The notes under the pieces: generated by a model | Told to the model about the DNA's origin: nothing | The model's database searches: none | Seen by the model: only the letters and a program-made list of their open reading frames with translations | Program-made: the position numbers and the translations under genes | Part shown: positions 8,268-17,109 of the stretch, piece after piece | Layout: every line of letters begins with the position of its first letter | How positions within the stretch are numbered: position 1 is the stretch's first letter | Assembly: GCF_051846935.1 (NCBI RefSeq) | Contig: NZ_JBPYCS010000006.1 | Span: forward strand, 86,467 to 150,466 | Source: JBPYCR01 sp051846935 | GTDB taxonomy: Bacteria; Bacillota; Bacilli; Bacillales; Amphibacillaceae | Direction of reading: 5' to 3' | DNA: 64,000 nt

Positions 8268-9137
8268 TTATTCTAAAATATTCTCTCCAAACCATTTGTT
8301 GCTTATTTCTTCATACGTTCCATTATTAATTAATTCGTCTAAGGCACGATTAATCTCATCAAGCAACGGCTGATTTCCTTTTCTTACTGCTGCACCAATT
8401 TTTTCTTCAAGTATTAGATCACCGACAGGCTTAATGTCTAAGTTATTTTCATCAATTTGTACTAAACCGACAATTTTATCGGTTAACACCATATGCAGTC
8501 TGTCTGTACCCGCTGATAAATCTTGCAAGGCTACCGTATCGGATTGATAAGTAGATAAATAGTCTTCCGTTATGTGTTCTAATACCGTATCTTCATAAAC
8601 ACTATTACCAATTACACCGACTTGCTTTCCTTCCAAATCATCCCATGTTTCGATGTCGTCTGTATCCTTATGCACATAAAACAACGGTCCGGATGTATAA
8701 TAAGGTCTGGAAAAATCCACCACCTCTGCTCTTTCATCTGTAATGGTCAAACTCCCTAAAATAACATCTATGCGATCTGTGTTAACTTCTTCCAGCAGCG
8801 CGCCGAAGTCTTGTGTAAACACCGGATTCGGTTCAAGTCCCATTTCTTCGGCTAAAGCATTGCCTAGATCTACTTCAAAGCCTGTTTCATTTCCGTCTAA
8901 ATCCTCATAGTTAAATGGTTTATATAACCCACTTGAACCAAATGTTAACTTCCCTTCTTCAATAGTAGTAAATGAATCACTTTCCTCTTCTTCTTCTGAA
9001 GCTCCTTCTTCTTCACTTACAGCTTCTTCCTTTTCCGGTTCAGCAGTTGCATCTTCTGTTTCTCCTGAGTCACCACATGCGGCAAGCAAACCAATTAGTA
9101 AAATACCTAATAATATACTTAAATAATACTTCTTCAT
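8268..9137 (-). CDS. polar amino-acid ABC transporter, substrate-binding lipoprotein
   Basis: A 289-residue family 3 solute-binding protein. It has a type II signal peptide with lipobox LLAAC (Cys near residue 21), then an unusually acidic linker (about residues 24-55, mostly Glu), then the SBP domain with YKPFNYEDLDG and GFEVDLGNALAEEMGL. AAGGAGAGGG precedes the ATG. It is the first gene of the importer operon. The acidic linker is common in lipoproteins of halotolerant bacilli. The substrate is not evident; a polar amino acid is most likely. Confidence 0.93.
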   Translation of the reverse strand: MKKYYLSILLGILLIGLLAACGDSGETEDATAEPEKEEAVSEEEGASEEEEESDSFTTIEEGKLTFGSSGLYKPFNYEDLDGNETGFEVDLGNALAEEMGLEPNPVFTQDFGALLEEVNTDRIDVILGSLTITDERAEVVDFSRPYYTSGPLFYVHKDTDDIETWDDLEGKQVGVIGNSVYEDTVLEHITEDYLSTYQSDTVALQDLSAGTDRLHMVLTDKIVGLVQIDENNLDIKPVGDLILEEKIGAAVRKGNQPLLDEINRALDELINNGTYEEISNKWFGENILE

Positions 9138-9256
9138 TTTTCCCTCTCCTTTTTATAAAAATAGTTGTTTTTGTTTGTTTTGTCTTTAAAATTGTACCCC
9201 TTCTTAAAATGACGTGATGTATATCATTAAGAAGTTATCTAATCGTATCAAGTAAA

Positions 9257-9270
9257 TGGTAGCGATTTCA
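9257..9270 (-). promoter_or_regulatory. cre-like site, second copy
   Basis: Read on the minus strand this is TGAAATCGCTACCA, 13 of 14 matches to the CcpA cre consensus TGWNANCGNTNWCA, with one mismatch at position 12. It lies about 120 bp upstream of the amino-acid binding lipoprotein. Confidence 0.45.
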
Positions 9271-9440
9271 TTATCCAATAATCTTAATAATTTGAATATT
9301 TTTTGTACAAAGTGTACATCGTAATTTAATTTCTTAGATTGTTCAAACACTGTATAAATCACTTATTAACAATAATTTGTAGCTTGACACGATAGAACGT
9401 TAAGCTTTTCTTTACTGTACCTTTTATTATAGCAACCTAG

Positions 9441-9454
9441 TGATAGCGCTTTCA
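9441..9454 (-). promoter_or_regulatory. cre site (CcpA operator), full consensus match
   Basis: Read on the minus strand the bases are TGAAAGCGCTATCA, matching the cre consensus TGWNANCGNTNWCA at every fixed position. It is 304 bp upstream of the amino-acid ABC lipoprotein start. Carbon catabolite control of that operon is inferred; the promoter itself was not located. Confidence 0.55.
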
Positions 9455-9689
9455 TTATACGATGCGGTCAAAATGGGCTTTAAATAGTTATACGACCCGT
9501 ATATGTAAATATAAAATGCAAGATGCCTTCGGGGGGGTGGGAGCACTGAAAGATTAGAGCATCTCAACGTTCTAACTTTCTTCATGTATATTACTACTCA
9601 TATAGTATATTTAGGCAGTAATCTTAGCCAATTTATTCTGCTTCATTTTTGAGTTATACAAACTTTATAACTCCGTTACTTTCACTTCA

Positions 9690-9773
9690 GGCGGACGCTT
9701 TCCTCGGGCATTGCTTGAACCTCCTCGCTCGCAAAGAGCGCTCATTCTGGGGTCTCCAGACGCATGCTTTCCC
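9690..9773. repeat. intergenic repeat, family A
   Basis: Shares GGCGGACGCTTTCC near its left end and the block AGACGCATGCTTTCCC near its right end with the copy at 40561-40670. No coding capacity. It belongs to a class of small intergenic repeats common in bacilli. Confidence 0.6.
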
Positions 9774-10065
9774 ATTAACGAGGCTGCTGATCAACGTTCA
9801 GACGAGGGATATCCCAAAGCGGCTAAGACTTTAGTTTCAATGTTTTCTCACAATCATTCCTTATACTGCAGTAAATTGATGTATGCTGTAAAAGAGCACC
9901 GTTTACTTACAACCAATTATAACACAAGCCTTTATCAATACGAACCGTTACTTTGAAACTAGCAAATAGGTCCACATATTTGTCAGTCTTATTTAAAGTA
10001 ATAAAACTCCCTTTATAATCATACATTTACATTTTTTCCTACTTAGCCAAGTACATATACACGTT

Positions 10066-10117
10066 ACATATAAAAACGAGCAGCTGCTATGTAAAGTGAG
10101 CTGATCGTTTTATATGT
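10066..10117 (-). terminator. terminator-like hairpin after the aspartate dehydrogenase-like gene
   Basis: Arms 10066-10085 and 10099-10117 pair over about 18 bases with one or two mismatches (core AGCTG). On the minus strand the stem ends in TTTTTATATG. It lies 100 bp beyond the stop at 10217. Confidence 0.6.
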
Positions 10118-10216
10118 CTCCGGAAATATTCAAATGTAGCTATTTTAAAATGGGAGGATCTCCTTTAACAGATGAATTCATGCAAAAACGCAAAAACATA
10201 TCTTTATAAGAATCTA

Positions 10217-10996
10217 TTAACAACCTATTTTTATTCTATCCGACAACCTTTGCAATGTTCCTCTAATGCTCATCGCTGCCAAGTAACTTGTTTTTGGATT
10301 TTCAGGGAGCGGATTGTTCGTCACTGTAAAGGTTGCATTTCCAAACGCCCCATTCATTTCAATCGTGTGGATGTTATTTTCTATCATCGGATCCGCAATG
10401 ATCGTTACATTCGTTTTGTCCATACCAAGCCCAGCAAGTGCTAACACAATTGAAACATTTATATTTTTAGGAAATTGCTTAATCGCGTCCGATGCCTTTC
10501 CTTCGAAAACAACCTTAGAGCTCTCAACCGGCTCACGTACTAACGTATGGGCTGGCTTTCTTGTCGTTAAAGATACCTCTGAAATTGCTTCAGAGATATA
10601 GGCATTTTGCAAAAGATCCAGTCCTCCGATTGCTCCGGATGGCAAGTATATATAGCGATTATTTTGTTCTGCGAGTGTGTGCAATCGTTGCAAAAATAGG
10701 TGATCCGATAAAACACCTATGCTTATTAGTACAACATCCTTTTTTTCTACTACTTTTGGCAACAACGACTGAGCAGCTTCAATATTTGCTGCTTCAACGA
10801 TAATATCAACATCAGCATGTAGAAATTCTGTTAATTCTGTATATAAATTTACACCATATGTATTTTCTAAATGCTTATATTTATCAATGTCTCGTACGTA
10901 TACGCTCGTAACCTTAATATTAGACTGCTTTTCAACTGATAAATTTTCCATTAAATACGTCGCAATCGCACCAGCACCAATTATACCAACTTTCAT
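10217..10996 (-). CDS. L-aspartate dehydrogenase family protein (NadX-like)
   Basis: A 259-residue protein of the aspartate dehydrogenase / DUF108 family. The N-terminal Rossmann motif is GIIGAGAIATYL. The family signature follows: LPSGAIGGLDLLQ and, later, PKNINVSIVLALAGLG, with C-terminal NPLPENPKTSYLA. GAGGAGG lies upstream of the ATG. Known members oxidise aspartate to iminoaspartate with NAD(P), for NAD synthesis or for reversible aspartate/ammonia chemistry. There are no nadA or nadC neighbours here, and the adjacent gene set is an amino-acid importer, so an amino-acid catabolic role is equally possible. It appears monocistronic. Confidence 0.85.
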   Translation of the reverse strand: MKVGIIGAGAIATYLMENLSVEKQSNIKVTSVYVRDIDKYKHLENTYGVNLYTELTEFLHADVDIIVEAANIEAAQSLLPKVVEKKDVVLISIGVLSDHLFLQRLHTLAEQNNRYIYLPSGAIGGLDLLQNAYISEAISEVSLTTRKPAHTLVREPVESSKVVFEGKASDAIKQFPKNINVSIVLALAGLGMDKTNVTIIADPMIENNIHTIEMNGAFGNATFTVTNNPLPENPKTSYLAAMSIRGTLQRLSDRIKIGC

Positions 10997-11066
10997 ACTT
11001 TCGACCTCCTCGCTTCATCTATTATCTACTATATTATAACAACTTTCAAAAACAATCCTTTTACAG

Positions 11067-11090
11067 GTTGAGTCACGTATTTCTCGGTGG
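11067..11090 (-). repeat. solo end of the MITE-like element
   Basis: TTGAGTCACGTATTTCTCGG matches the TTGAGTCACGTATTTGTGGG terminal repeat of the full elements in 18 of 20 bases. The element interior does not follow, so this is a remnant. Confidence 0.6.
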
Positions 11091-11186
11091 ATATTTAGAA
11101 CCTTGACTCTTAACGAAATTGAGTGAATCGAGTACTTTAGAGAATGTCCAAGAAAATCTTGTTTTTCAAGCAATCTAAAGAAGTAT

Positions 11187-11328
11187 CTTTTAAAATTAGT
11201 TGAGGCGTTACCTGCGGAAAGCGAAGTGTACCCGGATGGAACACAGCAGACTCAATCTCGCTTTAAATCTTTAAATAAAATGCTGTTCTTTTGTGATTTT
11301 TTAAAAATGACAATTATGAAATTGACTC
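11187..11328 (-). repeat. repeat B, reverse partial copy
   Basis: Reverse-complement homologue of 18184-18345. Shared blocks include TTAGTTGAGGCGTT, GGAACACAGCAGAC and CTGTTCTTTTGTGATTTTT, ending in AATTATGAAATTGACTC. It lacks the transposase-side end. Confidence 0.75.
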
Positions 11329-11864
11329 ATTAATGTGTGTAAATCAATTGGCTCTCCAACACGAGTAAATGGAAGTGCGTGAGTCCAGCATGAGGAAAAA
11401 AATCGGTAAGAATCTATCGTGTTAGATGTTGATTTTGTTAGAAATTTTCTTTCATCGTCTCATCGAATTGATAGACTGCTTTTTTCGATCCTCCGTTTTA
11501 CAACTTTCTAAATAAATTTCGGATATTGTTAATTCAAAAGATAGGTAGAGCTCCTCATACAACTTCCTATGGCTAAAGCAAAATGACCTAGATAAGTAAA
11601 TCATATTATTGCCAAATAAAGTAGCCTTTACAAGACTAGCAAATGCTGTTATAGATTCTCTGTTTTAAAAGTTTTACAATCATTAAATTTAAAGTGAATA
11701 TGTGCTACACCCTGTACATAACATATAGTGAACAACTGTTAAGGAGCTTAACTACTATACTTCTTATTATATCACACTATTACTTTACTTTATGAAAGTG
11801 GTGCATAACGAGTTAATGAAGTACTATTTTCTAACTTCCAACCATAGAATTGGAGTGTTAAATA

Positions 11865-12854
11865 ATGACGAAACAGCCTGTTTTACATATCGAACAGTTA
11901 AAAACATACTTTTATTTAGACGATAAGAAGACTGCCAAAGCCGTTGATGACGTTTCCTTTTCGATTTATCCAGGTGAAACAGTTGCGTTAGTAGGTGAAT
12001 CCGGAAGTGGCAAGAGCATGACCGCTCTTTCGATCATGCAATTAGTTAACAAACCTGGAAAGATTGTAGACGGAAAGATTTATTTGCACGATAAAAACTT
12101 ACTAACAATTAATCACAAACAAATAGCAACGATCCGTGGGAATGAAATATCAATGATTTTCCAAGAACCAATGACCGCGCTCAATCCTGTATTTACAATT
12201 GGAAGTCAAATTACTGAAATTTTACGTAAGCATAAAAAGCTATCAAAAAAAGCTGCACACGATAAAGCTGTCGACTTATTAAATATGGTTGGCATTCCTC
12301 GTGCAAGTGCCGTAATGAAGGAGTATCCTCATCAATTGTCTGGCGGAATGAGGCAGCGGGTTATGATTGCGATGGCTATTTCATGTGAACCGAAGCTATT
12401 AGTAGCTGACGAGCCTACGACAGCATTGGATGTCACTATTCAAGCGCAAATCCTTGAGCTGATTGCCCAATTAAAGAAGCGGTTTAATATGGGACTATTA
12501 CTAATTACGCATGATTTAGGGGTCGTTTCTGAATACGCTGACCGCGTAATGGTTATGTACGGTGGACAAATCGTTGAGCATACAACAACAGATCAACTAT
12601 TACACAATACGAAGCACCCGTATTCCAAAGGATTATTAACGAGCTTACCCCACCTTGAAAAAGAAGTAGATCGTCTCGGGTCAATAAAAGGTACTGTTCC
12701 CCCTGCGTACCAATTTCCAAAAGGCTGTCGCTTCTCAACGCGCTGTCCATACGTTATGGATGCGTGTAAGAAATTGAATCCTCCCTTGAAACAGATAAAA
12801 GATGACCACTTCGTTCGCTGCTATTTATATGAGGATGAGGAGGAGCTTGTATGA
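11865..12854 (+). CDS. appD: oligopeptide ABC transporter, ATP-binding protein AppD
   Basis: A 329-residue OppD-type ATPase: Walker A GESGSGKS, signature LSGGMRQR, Walker B LLVADEPTTALD, and the C-terminal oligopeptide-transporter extension with cysteines (GCRFSTRCPYVMDACKKL). The ATG is preceded by TTGGAG. It overlaps appF by four bases (ATGA). The five-gene order D-F-A-B-C is that of the B. subtilis app operon, and not of opp or dpp. It energises peptide uptake together with AppF. Confidence 0.94.
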   Translation: MTKQPVLHIEQLKTYFYLDDKKTAKAVDDVSFSIYPGETVALVGESGSGKSMTALSIMQLVNKPGKIVDGKIYLHDKNLLTINHKQIATIRGNEISMIFQEPMTALNPVFTIGSQITEILRKHKKLSKKAAHDKAVDLLNMVGIPRASAVMKEYPHQLSGGMRQRVMIAMAISCEPKLLVADEPTTALDVTIQAQILELIAQLKKRFNMGLLLITHDLGVVSEYADRVMVMYGGQIVEHTTTDQLLHNTKHPYSKGLLTSLPHLEKEVDRLGSIKGTVPPAYQFPKGCRFSTRCPYVMDACKKLNPPLKQIKDDHFVRCYLYEDEEELV

Positions 12855-13888
12855 AGTCGTTAAATTCGATTAAAAAGAACAAAGTGGATCACACGTTACA
12901 TGTACATAATAAATTATTAGAGATTAAAAACGTGAAAAAGTACTTTCCTATTAAAGGTGGTGTTTTAAAGCGAACAGTAGGGCAGTTAAAAGCTGTGGAC
13001 GATATCTCATTCACTATATTCAAAGGGGAAACGTTAGGTATTGTTGGCGAATCTGGTTCAGGAAAATCAACGTTAGGAAGAACGATTTTGCGACTGACCG
13101 ACCCTACAGAAGGAAAGATTTTATTTCATGGCATCGATTTAGCCAAACTTAACCAGAACCAAGTTCGACCGTACCGCAAAAATATGCAAATCGTTTTTCA
13201 AGATCCTTTTGCATCTTTAAATTCAAAAATGAGTGTTCAACAGTTAGTAGAAGAACCATTAATTGTACAAGGTCGATTACCTAAACACGAGAGAAAAAAG
13301 AAAGTATATGACATTATCGAAAAGGTTGGCTTACGTTCTTCAGATGTTCAAAAATATCCACATGAATTTTCAGGTGGGCAACGCCAACGAATTAGTATTG
13401 CTAGAGCGCTCGTTATGAAGCCTAATTTCGTAATTTGTGATGAGCCGGTTTCTGCACTTGATGTATCTATCCAATCTCAAGTTTTAAATTTAATGAAGGA
13501 TTTACAAGATGAATTACAATTAACCTATTTATTCATTGCTCATGATCTTAGTGTTGTTAAACATATTAGTGATCGAGTTGCCGTTATGTACTTAGGGCGG
13601 TTTGTTGAGCTTACAACGAAAAAATCATTATATCAAAATCCATTACACCCATATACGCAAGCACTACTCTCTTCTATCCCAACAATACATATACATCCAG
13701 GACAAAAAGAAAAACGTGAAAAAATAATTCTAAAAGGCGATTTACCTAGCCCTACAAATCCTCCGTCTGGATGCGCATTCCATACAAGATGTCCTTATGC
13801 TTTTAAGAAATGTTTTGAGCAACGACCCCAATTGCAAATGGTGGAAAAGGACCACTACGTTGCATGTCATTTATACAATCCAAAGTAA
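12851..13888 (+). CDS. appF: oligopeptide ABC transporter, ATP-binding protein AppF
   Basis: A 345-residue OppF-type ATPase: Walker A GESGSGKST, signature FSGGQRQR, Walker B FVICDEPVSALD, and the C-terminal oligo_HPY region with SGCAFHTRCPYAFKKC. A basic 18-residue lead precedes the ABC domain. It starts in the ATGA overlap with appD, which suggests translational coupling. A 256 bp gap follows before appA. Confidence 0.94.
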   Translation: MKSLNSIKKNKVDHTLHVHNKLLEIKNVKKYFPIKGGVLKRTVGQLKAVDDISFTIFKGETLGIVGESGSGKSTLGRTILRLTDPTEGKILFHGIDLAKLNQNQVRPYRKNMQIVFQDPFASLNSKMSVQQLVEEPLIVQGRLPKHERKKKVYDIIEKVGLRSSDVQKYPHEFSGGQRQRISIARALVMKPNFVICDEPVSALDVSIQSQVLNLMKDLQDELQLTYLFIAHDLSVVKHISDRVAVMYLGRFVELTTKKSLYQNPLHPYTQALLSSIPTIHIHPGQKEKREKIILKGDLPSPTNPPSGCAFHTRCPYAFKKCFEQRPQLQMVEKDHYVACHLYNPK

Positions 13889-14144
13889 ATGTACCGTGTA
13901 CATCATATCATCATATTTTATAGGAGGTGATGCGTCCAATATGCAGCTTACGTCAAATGACTCTACATTGTGAAAGACGCTAAAGTACTATGCCACGAAA
14001 GTAATAAAATAAGTTTAAAGTTCTCTTAAAAACACACGATCTGTTGCACGCCCATTTCTATTAGTAATGATACGTATTTAATGGAATGAATGGAATTATG
14101 AGGCGTAATTCAAACGCCAAACTTTCGCTTGAGGGGGAAATCGA
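13889..14144 (+). promoter_or_regulatory. appF-appA spacer with strong SD and leader-peptide-like ORF
   Basis: A strong AGGAGGTGATG Shine-Dalgarno at about 13922 does not belong to any long gene. A 10-codon frame (MQLTSNDSTL) begins at the ATG at 13940, about 13 bases later. Near the end a GGCGT/ACGCC hairpin (14102-14118) precedes the appA ribosome site GAGGGGG. This may be a leader peptide or a separate promoter for appABC; both are inferred. Confidence 0.35.
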
Positions 14145-15956
14145 ATGATCGATCGAAAGCAACTATTTACTTTATTAACGTTGCTCTTACTGTTTGGAGT
14201 ACTTCTTTCAGCTTGTTCGAAAAATTCATCGTCTGAAGCTCCAGCTGAAACAGATACAAAAGAAGGCGAGTCTCAAGAACAAGAGGAAGCGGTTGATTCC
14301 GGTGAACCGAAGCAAGGAGGAACAATCGTTGGAGCAATGTATTCCGCACCAACAGGGATGTTTAACCCTATTTTTTATGAAGAAGCATACGAAGCAAACA
14401 TTATTGACTTTGTATTTGAAGGGTTATTTAGTCAGGACAACAGTTTAAATTGGATCCCTAATCTAGCTAAAGAGTGGGATACGAATGATGACCATACCGA
14501 ATTAACCGTAACATTAGAAGATGGTGTGAAGTGGCATGATGGTGAGGATTTTACTGCTGAGGACGTGGTGTTCACGTATCAAATGATATCTGATCCAGAT
14601 TATGTAAAGGCTGGTGGAATTCGAACGAACTACGTTACACAATTGCTAGGATATGATGCGTACGTAGCAGGCGAAACAGATGAATTTGAAGGCGTTGTAG
14701 CTGAGGACGACCTTACCGTAACGTTTAAATTTGCAGAGCCGAATATTAATCCGGAGTTTTCGGCAAGCTTTCTCATTATTCCGAAGCACGTATATGAAGA
14801 TGTCCCTGTTGCAGAAATGCCAGAATTTGAAGCATCGCTTCAGCCGGGTAAAGTAATCGGTACAGGGCCATTTAAATTTACCGATATGATTGAAAGAGAA
14901 CAGTACGTACTAGAACGCAATGATGACTATTGGAAGGCACAGCCTTACCTAGATAAAATTGTATGGAAGGTCGTTGAACAATCTGTAATGACCGGATTAC
15001 TGGAAAACGGAGAAATTGACTTTGTTGCTGAGCCAGGAGGAATTGCTCCACCTGATTATGAAATTGTTGACGGCTATGACCATATAAATATTATTGAGCA
15101 AGCTGATTTTGGCTATCAATTATTAGGATTTAAGCATAACCATCGCACAGCAGAAGATGTAGAGTCTGGTGAACTAAATCCAGATAATTGGAACCCTAAC
15201 AAGAAAATACCTAAAGAAGTTCGGCAGGCGATCGCTTGGGCTATTGATCGTCAAGCACTCATTGGAACAGGCCCTGGGCAAGGCTTACTTCATGGAAAAG
15301 GACAAATTATTAACTCACCAATCGCTGTACAATTTTGGGCGCACGATAAAAATGCTGCCGTAGATTACAATTATAATCCCGACAAAGCTGCTGAAATTCT
15401 TGATGAAGCTGGCTATAAAATGGGAAATGATGGGTTCCGAACAGACCCAGATGGCAATGAGTGGGTTATAAATATGGACTATCCAACTGGGAATGAACTG
15501 CGTGAACGCTCCGCTCCAATTATAAAAAAATATTTAGAAGATGTTGGAATTAAAGTTAACTTACGACAGCCTAAGGAAATGTCTGCATACGTAGAAGGCT
15601 TAACAAATGATAATACCGACTGGGATTTATATTTATTAGGCTGGTCTCTCGGAAGCGGTGATCCAGATCCATTAGGCTTATGGGGGATTAAAGATGCATA
15701 CAATTTCTCGCGCTGGAATAACGAAGAATCCCAAGCAATGCTTGAAAATGCTTTAAAAGCACCAGAGGCATTTGATCAGGATTATAGAAAAAAGATTTAT
15801 TCCGAATGGACACATTTGTTCTCTGATGATTTACCAGCACTTATTTTGTACGCACAAAACAATCTATGGGCACATCATGTCGATATTAATGGAATCGATC
15901 CACGCCCTTACACAATGTATGCAAACACACACTTATGGTGGCTGGACCGCGAATAA
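14145..15956 (+). CDS. appA: oligopeptide ABC transporter, substrate-binding lipoprotein AppA
   Basis: A 603-residue family 5 solute-binding protein. It has a signal peptide with lipobox LLSAC (Cys near residue 24), an acidic Ser/Glu linker, and then the SBP_bac_5 domain (WDTNDDHTELTVTLEDGVKWHDGEDFTAEDV, given here only as its first part to GVKWHDG, near residue 126). The ATG follows GAGGGGGAAATCGA. It binds peptides outside the membrane and hands them to AppBC. B. subtilis 168 carries a frameshift in appA; here the gene is intact. Confidence 0.93.
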   Translation: MIDRKQLFTLLTLLLLFGVLLSACSKNSSSEAPAETDTKEGESQEQEEAVDSGEPKQGGTIVGAMYSAPTGMFNPIFYEEAYEANIIDFVFEGLFSQDNSLNWIPNLAKEWDTNDDHTELTVTLEDGVKWHDGEDFTAEDVVFTYQMISDPDYVKAGGIRTNYVTQLLGYDAYVAGETDEFEGVVAEDDLTVTFKFAEPNINPEFSASFLIIPKHVYEDVPVAEMPEFEASLQPGKVIGTGPFKFTDMIEREQYVLERNDDYWKAQPYLDKIVWKVVEQSVMTGLLENGEIDFVAEPGGIAPPDYEIVDGYDHINIIEQADFGYQLLGFKHNHRTAEDVESGELNPDNWNPNKKIPKEVRQAIAWAIDRQALIGTGPGQGLLHGKGQIINSPIAVQFWAHDKNAAVDYNYNPDKAAEILDEAGYKMGNDGFRTDPDGNEWVINMDYPTGNELRERSAPIIKKYLEDVGIKVNLRQPKEMSAYVEGLTNDNTDWDLYLLGWSLGSGDPDPLGLWGIKDAYNFSRWNNEESQAMLENALKAPEAFDQDYRKKIYSEWTHLFSDDLPALILYAQNNLWAHHVDINGIDPRPYTMYANTHLWWLDRE

Positions 15957-15971
15957 TTTATGAATAAAAGA

Positions 15972-16110
15972 GAGACTGAGACATATAGCGTTTATATTTA
16001 TATGTACATTCCTTTAGCGCAATTGACGTAAAGGATATGAAAAAAGCGAAACAACTTCTGCCGTTTCCTTTCGCTAATCACCTTTGTCTCAGTCTCCTCC
16101 TACATGGAGG
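15972..16110 (+). promoter_or_regulatory. structured leader between appA and appB, can hide the appB ribosome site
   Basis: The region can fold several ways. GAGACTGAGACA (15972-15983) is perfectly complementary to 16085-16096. Inside lie AGCGAAA/TTTCGCT (16045-16051 with 16069-16075) and CCTTTA/TAAAGG. CCTCC (16096-16100) can instead pair with GGAGG (16106-16110), the appB Shine-Dalgarno, across a 5-base loop. The long stem ends where the SD-hiding helix begins, so the two compete for base 16096. Control of permease level is inferred. Such AGACTGAGACA hairpins also occur as repeats in bacilli. Confidence 0.5.
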
Positions 16111-16117
16111 GCTGACT

Positions 16118-17083
16118 ATGTATAAATACATTATAAGAAGAATCATCTTATTCATACCAATGCTGCTGGCGTTATCTATCGTTGTTTTTGGACTAGCAAA
16201 AGCTGCGCCGGGTGATCCATTTACTGGTAAAATTCTCGACCCTAATGTGGAACCAGAAGTATATGAACAACAAAGAGAAGAACTGGGGTTTAATGATCCT
16301 ATTCCCATACAGTATTTAAATTGGGCTGCCTCCTATTTAAAAGGAGATTTTGGGGAATCGATTGTCTTTAATGGCCGATCCGTACAAAGTCTAATAGTAG
16401 AACGTTTTTCCAATACATTATATTTGGGTATGTTTGCGCTATTCATCACGTTAATCGTTGCCATTCCAATTGGCATATTCTCTGCCCGTAACCCGTATTC
16501 ATTTTTAGATTATACAGCGACGACTTTTGGCTTTATGGGGTTAGCTATTCCAAATTTCTTTTTTGGACTTGTTGTAATCTATCTGTTTTCCATTAATCTC
16601 GGATGGTTTCCTGCCCAAGGAACAGTATCAAGCACAGATGTTTCTGGCTTAAAGGAGATTTTCGATCGAATTCATCATCTTATATTGCCTGGTATTACGT
16701 TAGGTTTAGCAGGAACAGCAACCTATATGCGTTACATGCGCTCAGAAGTACTCGATGTTTTGGAAAGTGATTATATTCGAACAGCAAAAGCAAAAGGTAT
16801 GACCGAAAAAAGCGTTTTATATAAGCATACATTGAGAAATGCCTTAATTCCTATAATTACACTAATGGGTTTTGAGCTAGGTGCTGTACTTGGAGGCGCT
16901 ATTATAACAGAACAAGTATTTAACTTCCCTGGTATTGGCTCCTTATTTATCGGTTCTGTAGTTAACCGGGATTATCCGGTTGTAATGGCAATTTCACTAT
17001 TTTTGGGGATTGCAATTTTGGTCGGAAATTTATTGGCAGATATATTTTACAGTATTGTTGACCCAAGAATACGTTATGATTGA
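16118..17083 (+). CDS. appB: oligopeptide ABC transporter, permease AppB
   Basis: A 321-residue OppB-type permease: an N-terminal membrane segment after MYKYIIRRI, a periplasmic-type loop, and five more membrane segments with the docking loop VLESDYIRTAKAKGM. The open frame extends to 16037, but GGAGGG lies 7 bases before the ATG at 16118 and the upstream part is the RNA structure, so I use the internal start. It pairs with AppC in the membrane. Confidence 0.93.
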   Translation: MYKYIIRRIILFIPMLLALSIVVFGLAKAAPGDPFTGKILDPNVEPEVYEQQREELGFNDPIPIQYLNWAASYLKGDFGESIVFNGRSVQSLIVERFSNTLYLGMFALFITLIVAIPIGIFSARNPYSFLDYTATTFGFMGLAIPNFFFGLVVIYLFSINLGWFPAQGTVSSTDVSGLKEIFDRIHHLILPGITLGLAGTATYMRYMRSEVLDVLESDYIRTAKAKGMTEKSVLYKHTLRNALIPIITLMGFELGAVLGGAIITEQVFNFPGIGSLFIGSVVNRDYPVVMAISLFLGIAILVGNLLADIFYSIVDPRIRYD

Positions 17084-17089
17084 GGGGTG

Positions 17090-17109
17090 TTCGTTTGCAT
17101 GCAAACGAA
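17090..17109. promoter_or_regulatory. 20-bp perfect palindrome across the appC start codon
   Basis: TTCGTTTGCATGCAAACGAA is its own reverse complement. The appC ATG (17099-17101) is at its centre. In mRNA it would form a hairpin holding the start codon; in DNA it could be an operator. Its function is unknown. Confidence 0.6.

Larger units (their letters stand above)
9138..10216. other. long intergenic region with cre-like sites and a repeat
   Basis: About 1.08 kb with no convincing gene. It holds two catabolite-response-like sites (9257-9270, 9441-9454), a seven-G run near 9530, a repeat copy (9690-9773) and a terminator-like hairpin (10066-10117). Short frames here lack ribosome sites and overlap the repeat. 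Confidence 0.5.
10997..11864. other. intergenic region with repeat remnants upstream of appD
   Basis: About 870 bp without a gene. It holds one end of the MITE-like element (11067-11090) and a reverse copy of repeat B (about 11187-11328). The last 150 bp before appD are AT-rich and should hold its promoter, but no clear -35/-10 pair stands out. Confidence 0.5.

Noticed and set aside
9520..9575. G-run and GATGC...GCATC pairing near 9530, considered as a small RNA
   Set aside because: The pairing is weak and there is no promoter or terminator signal beside it.
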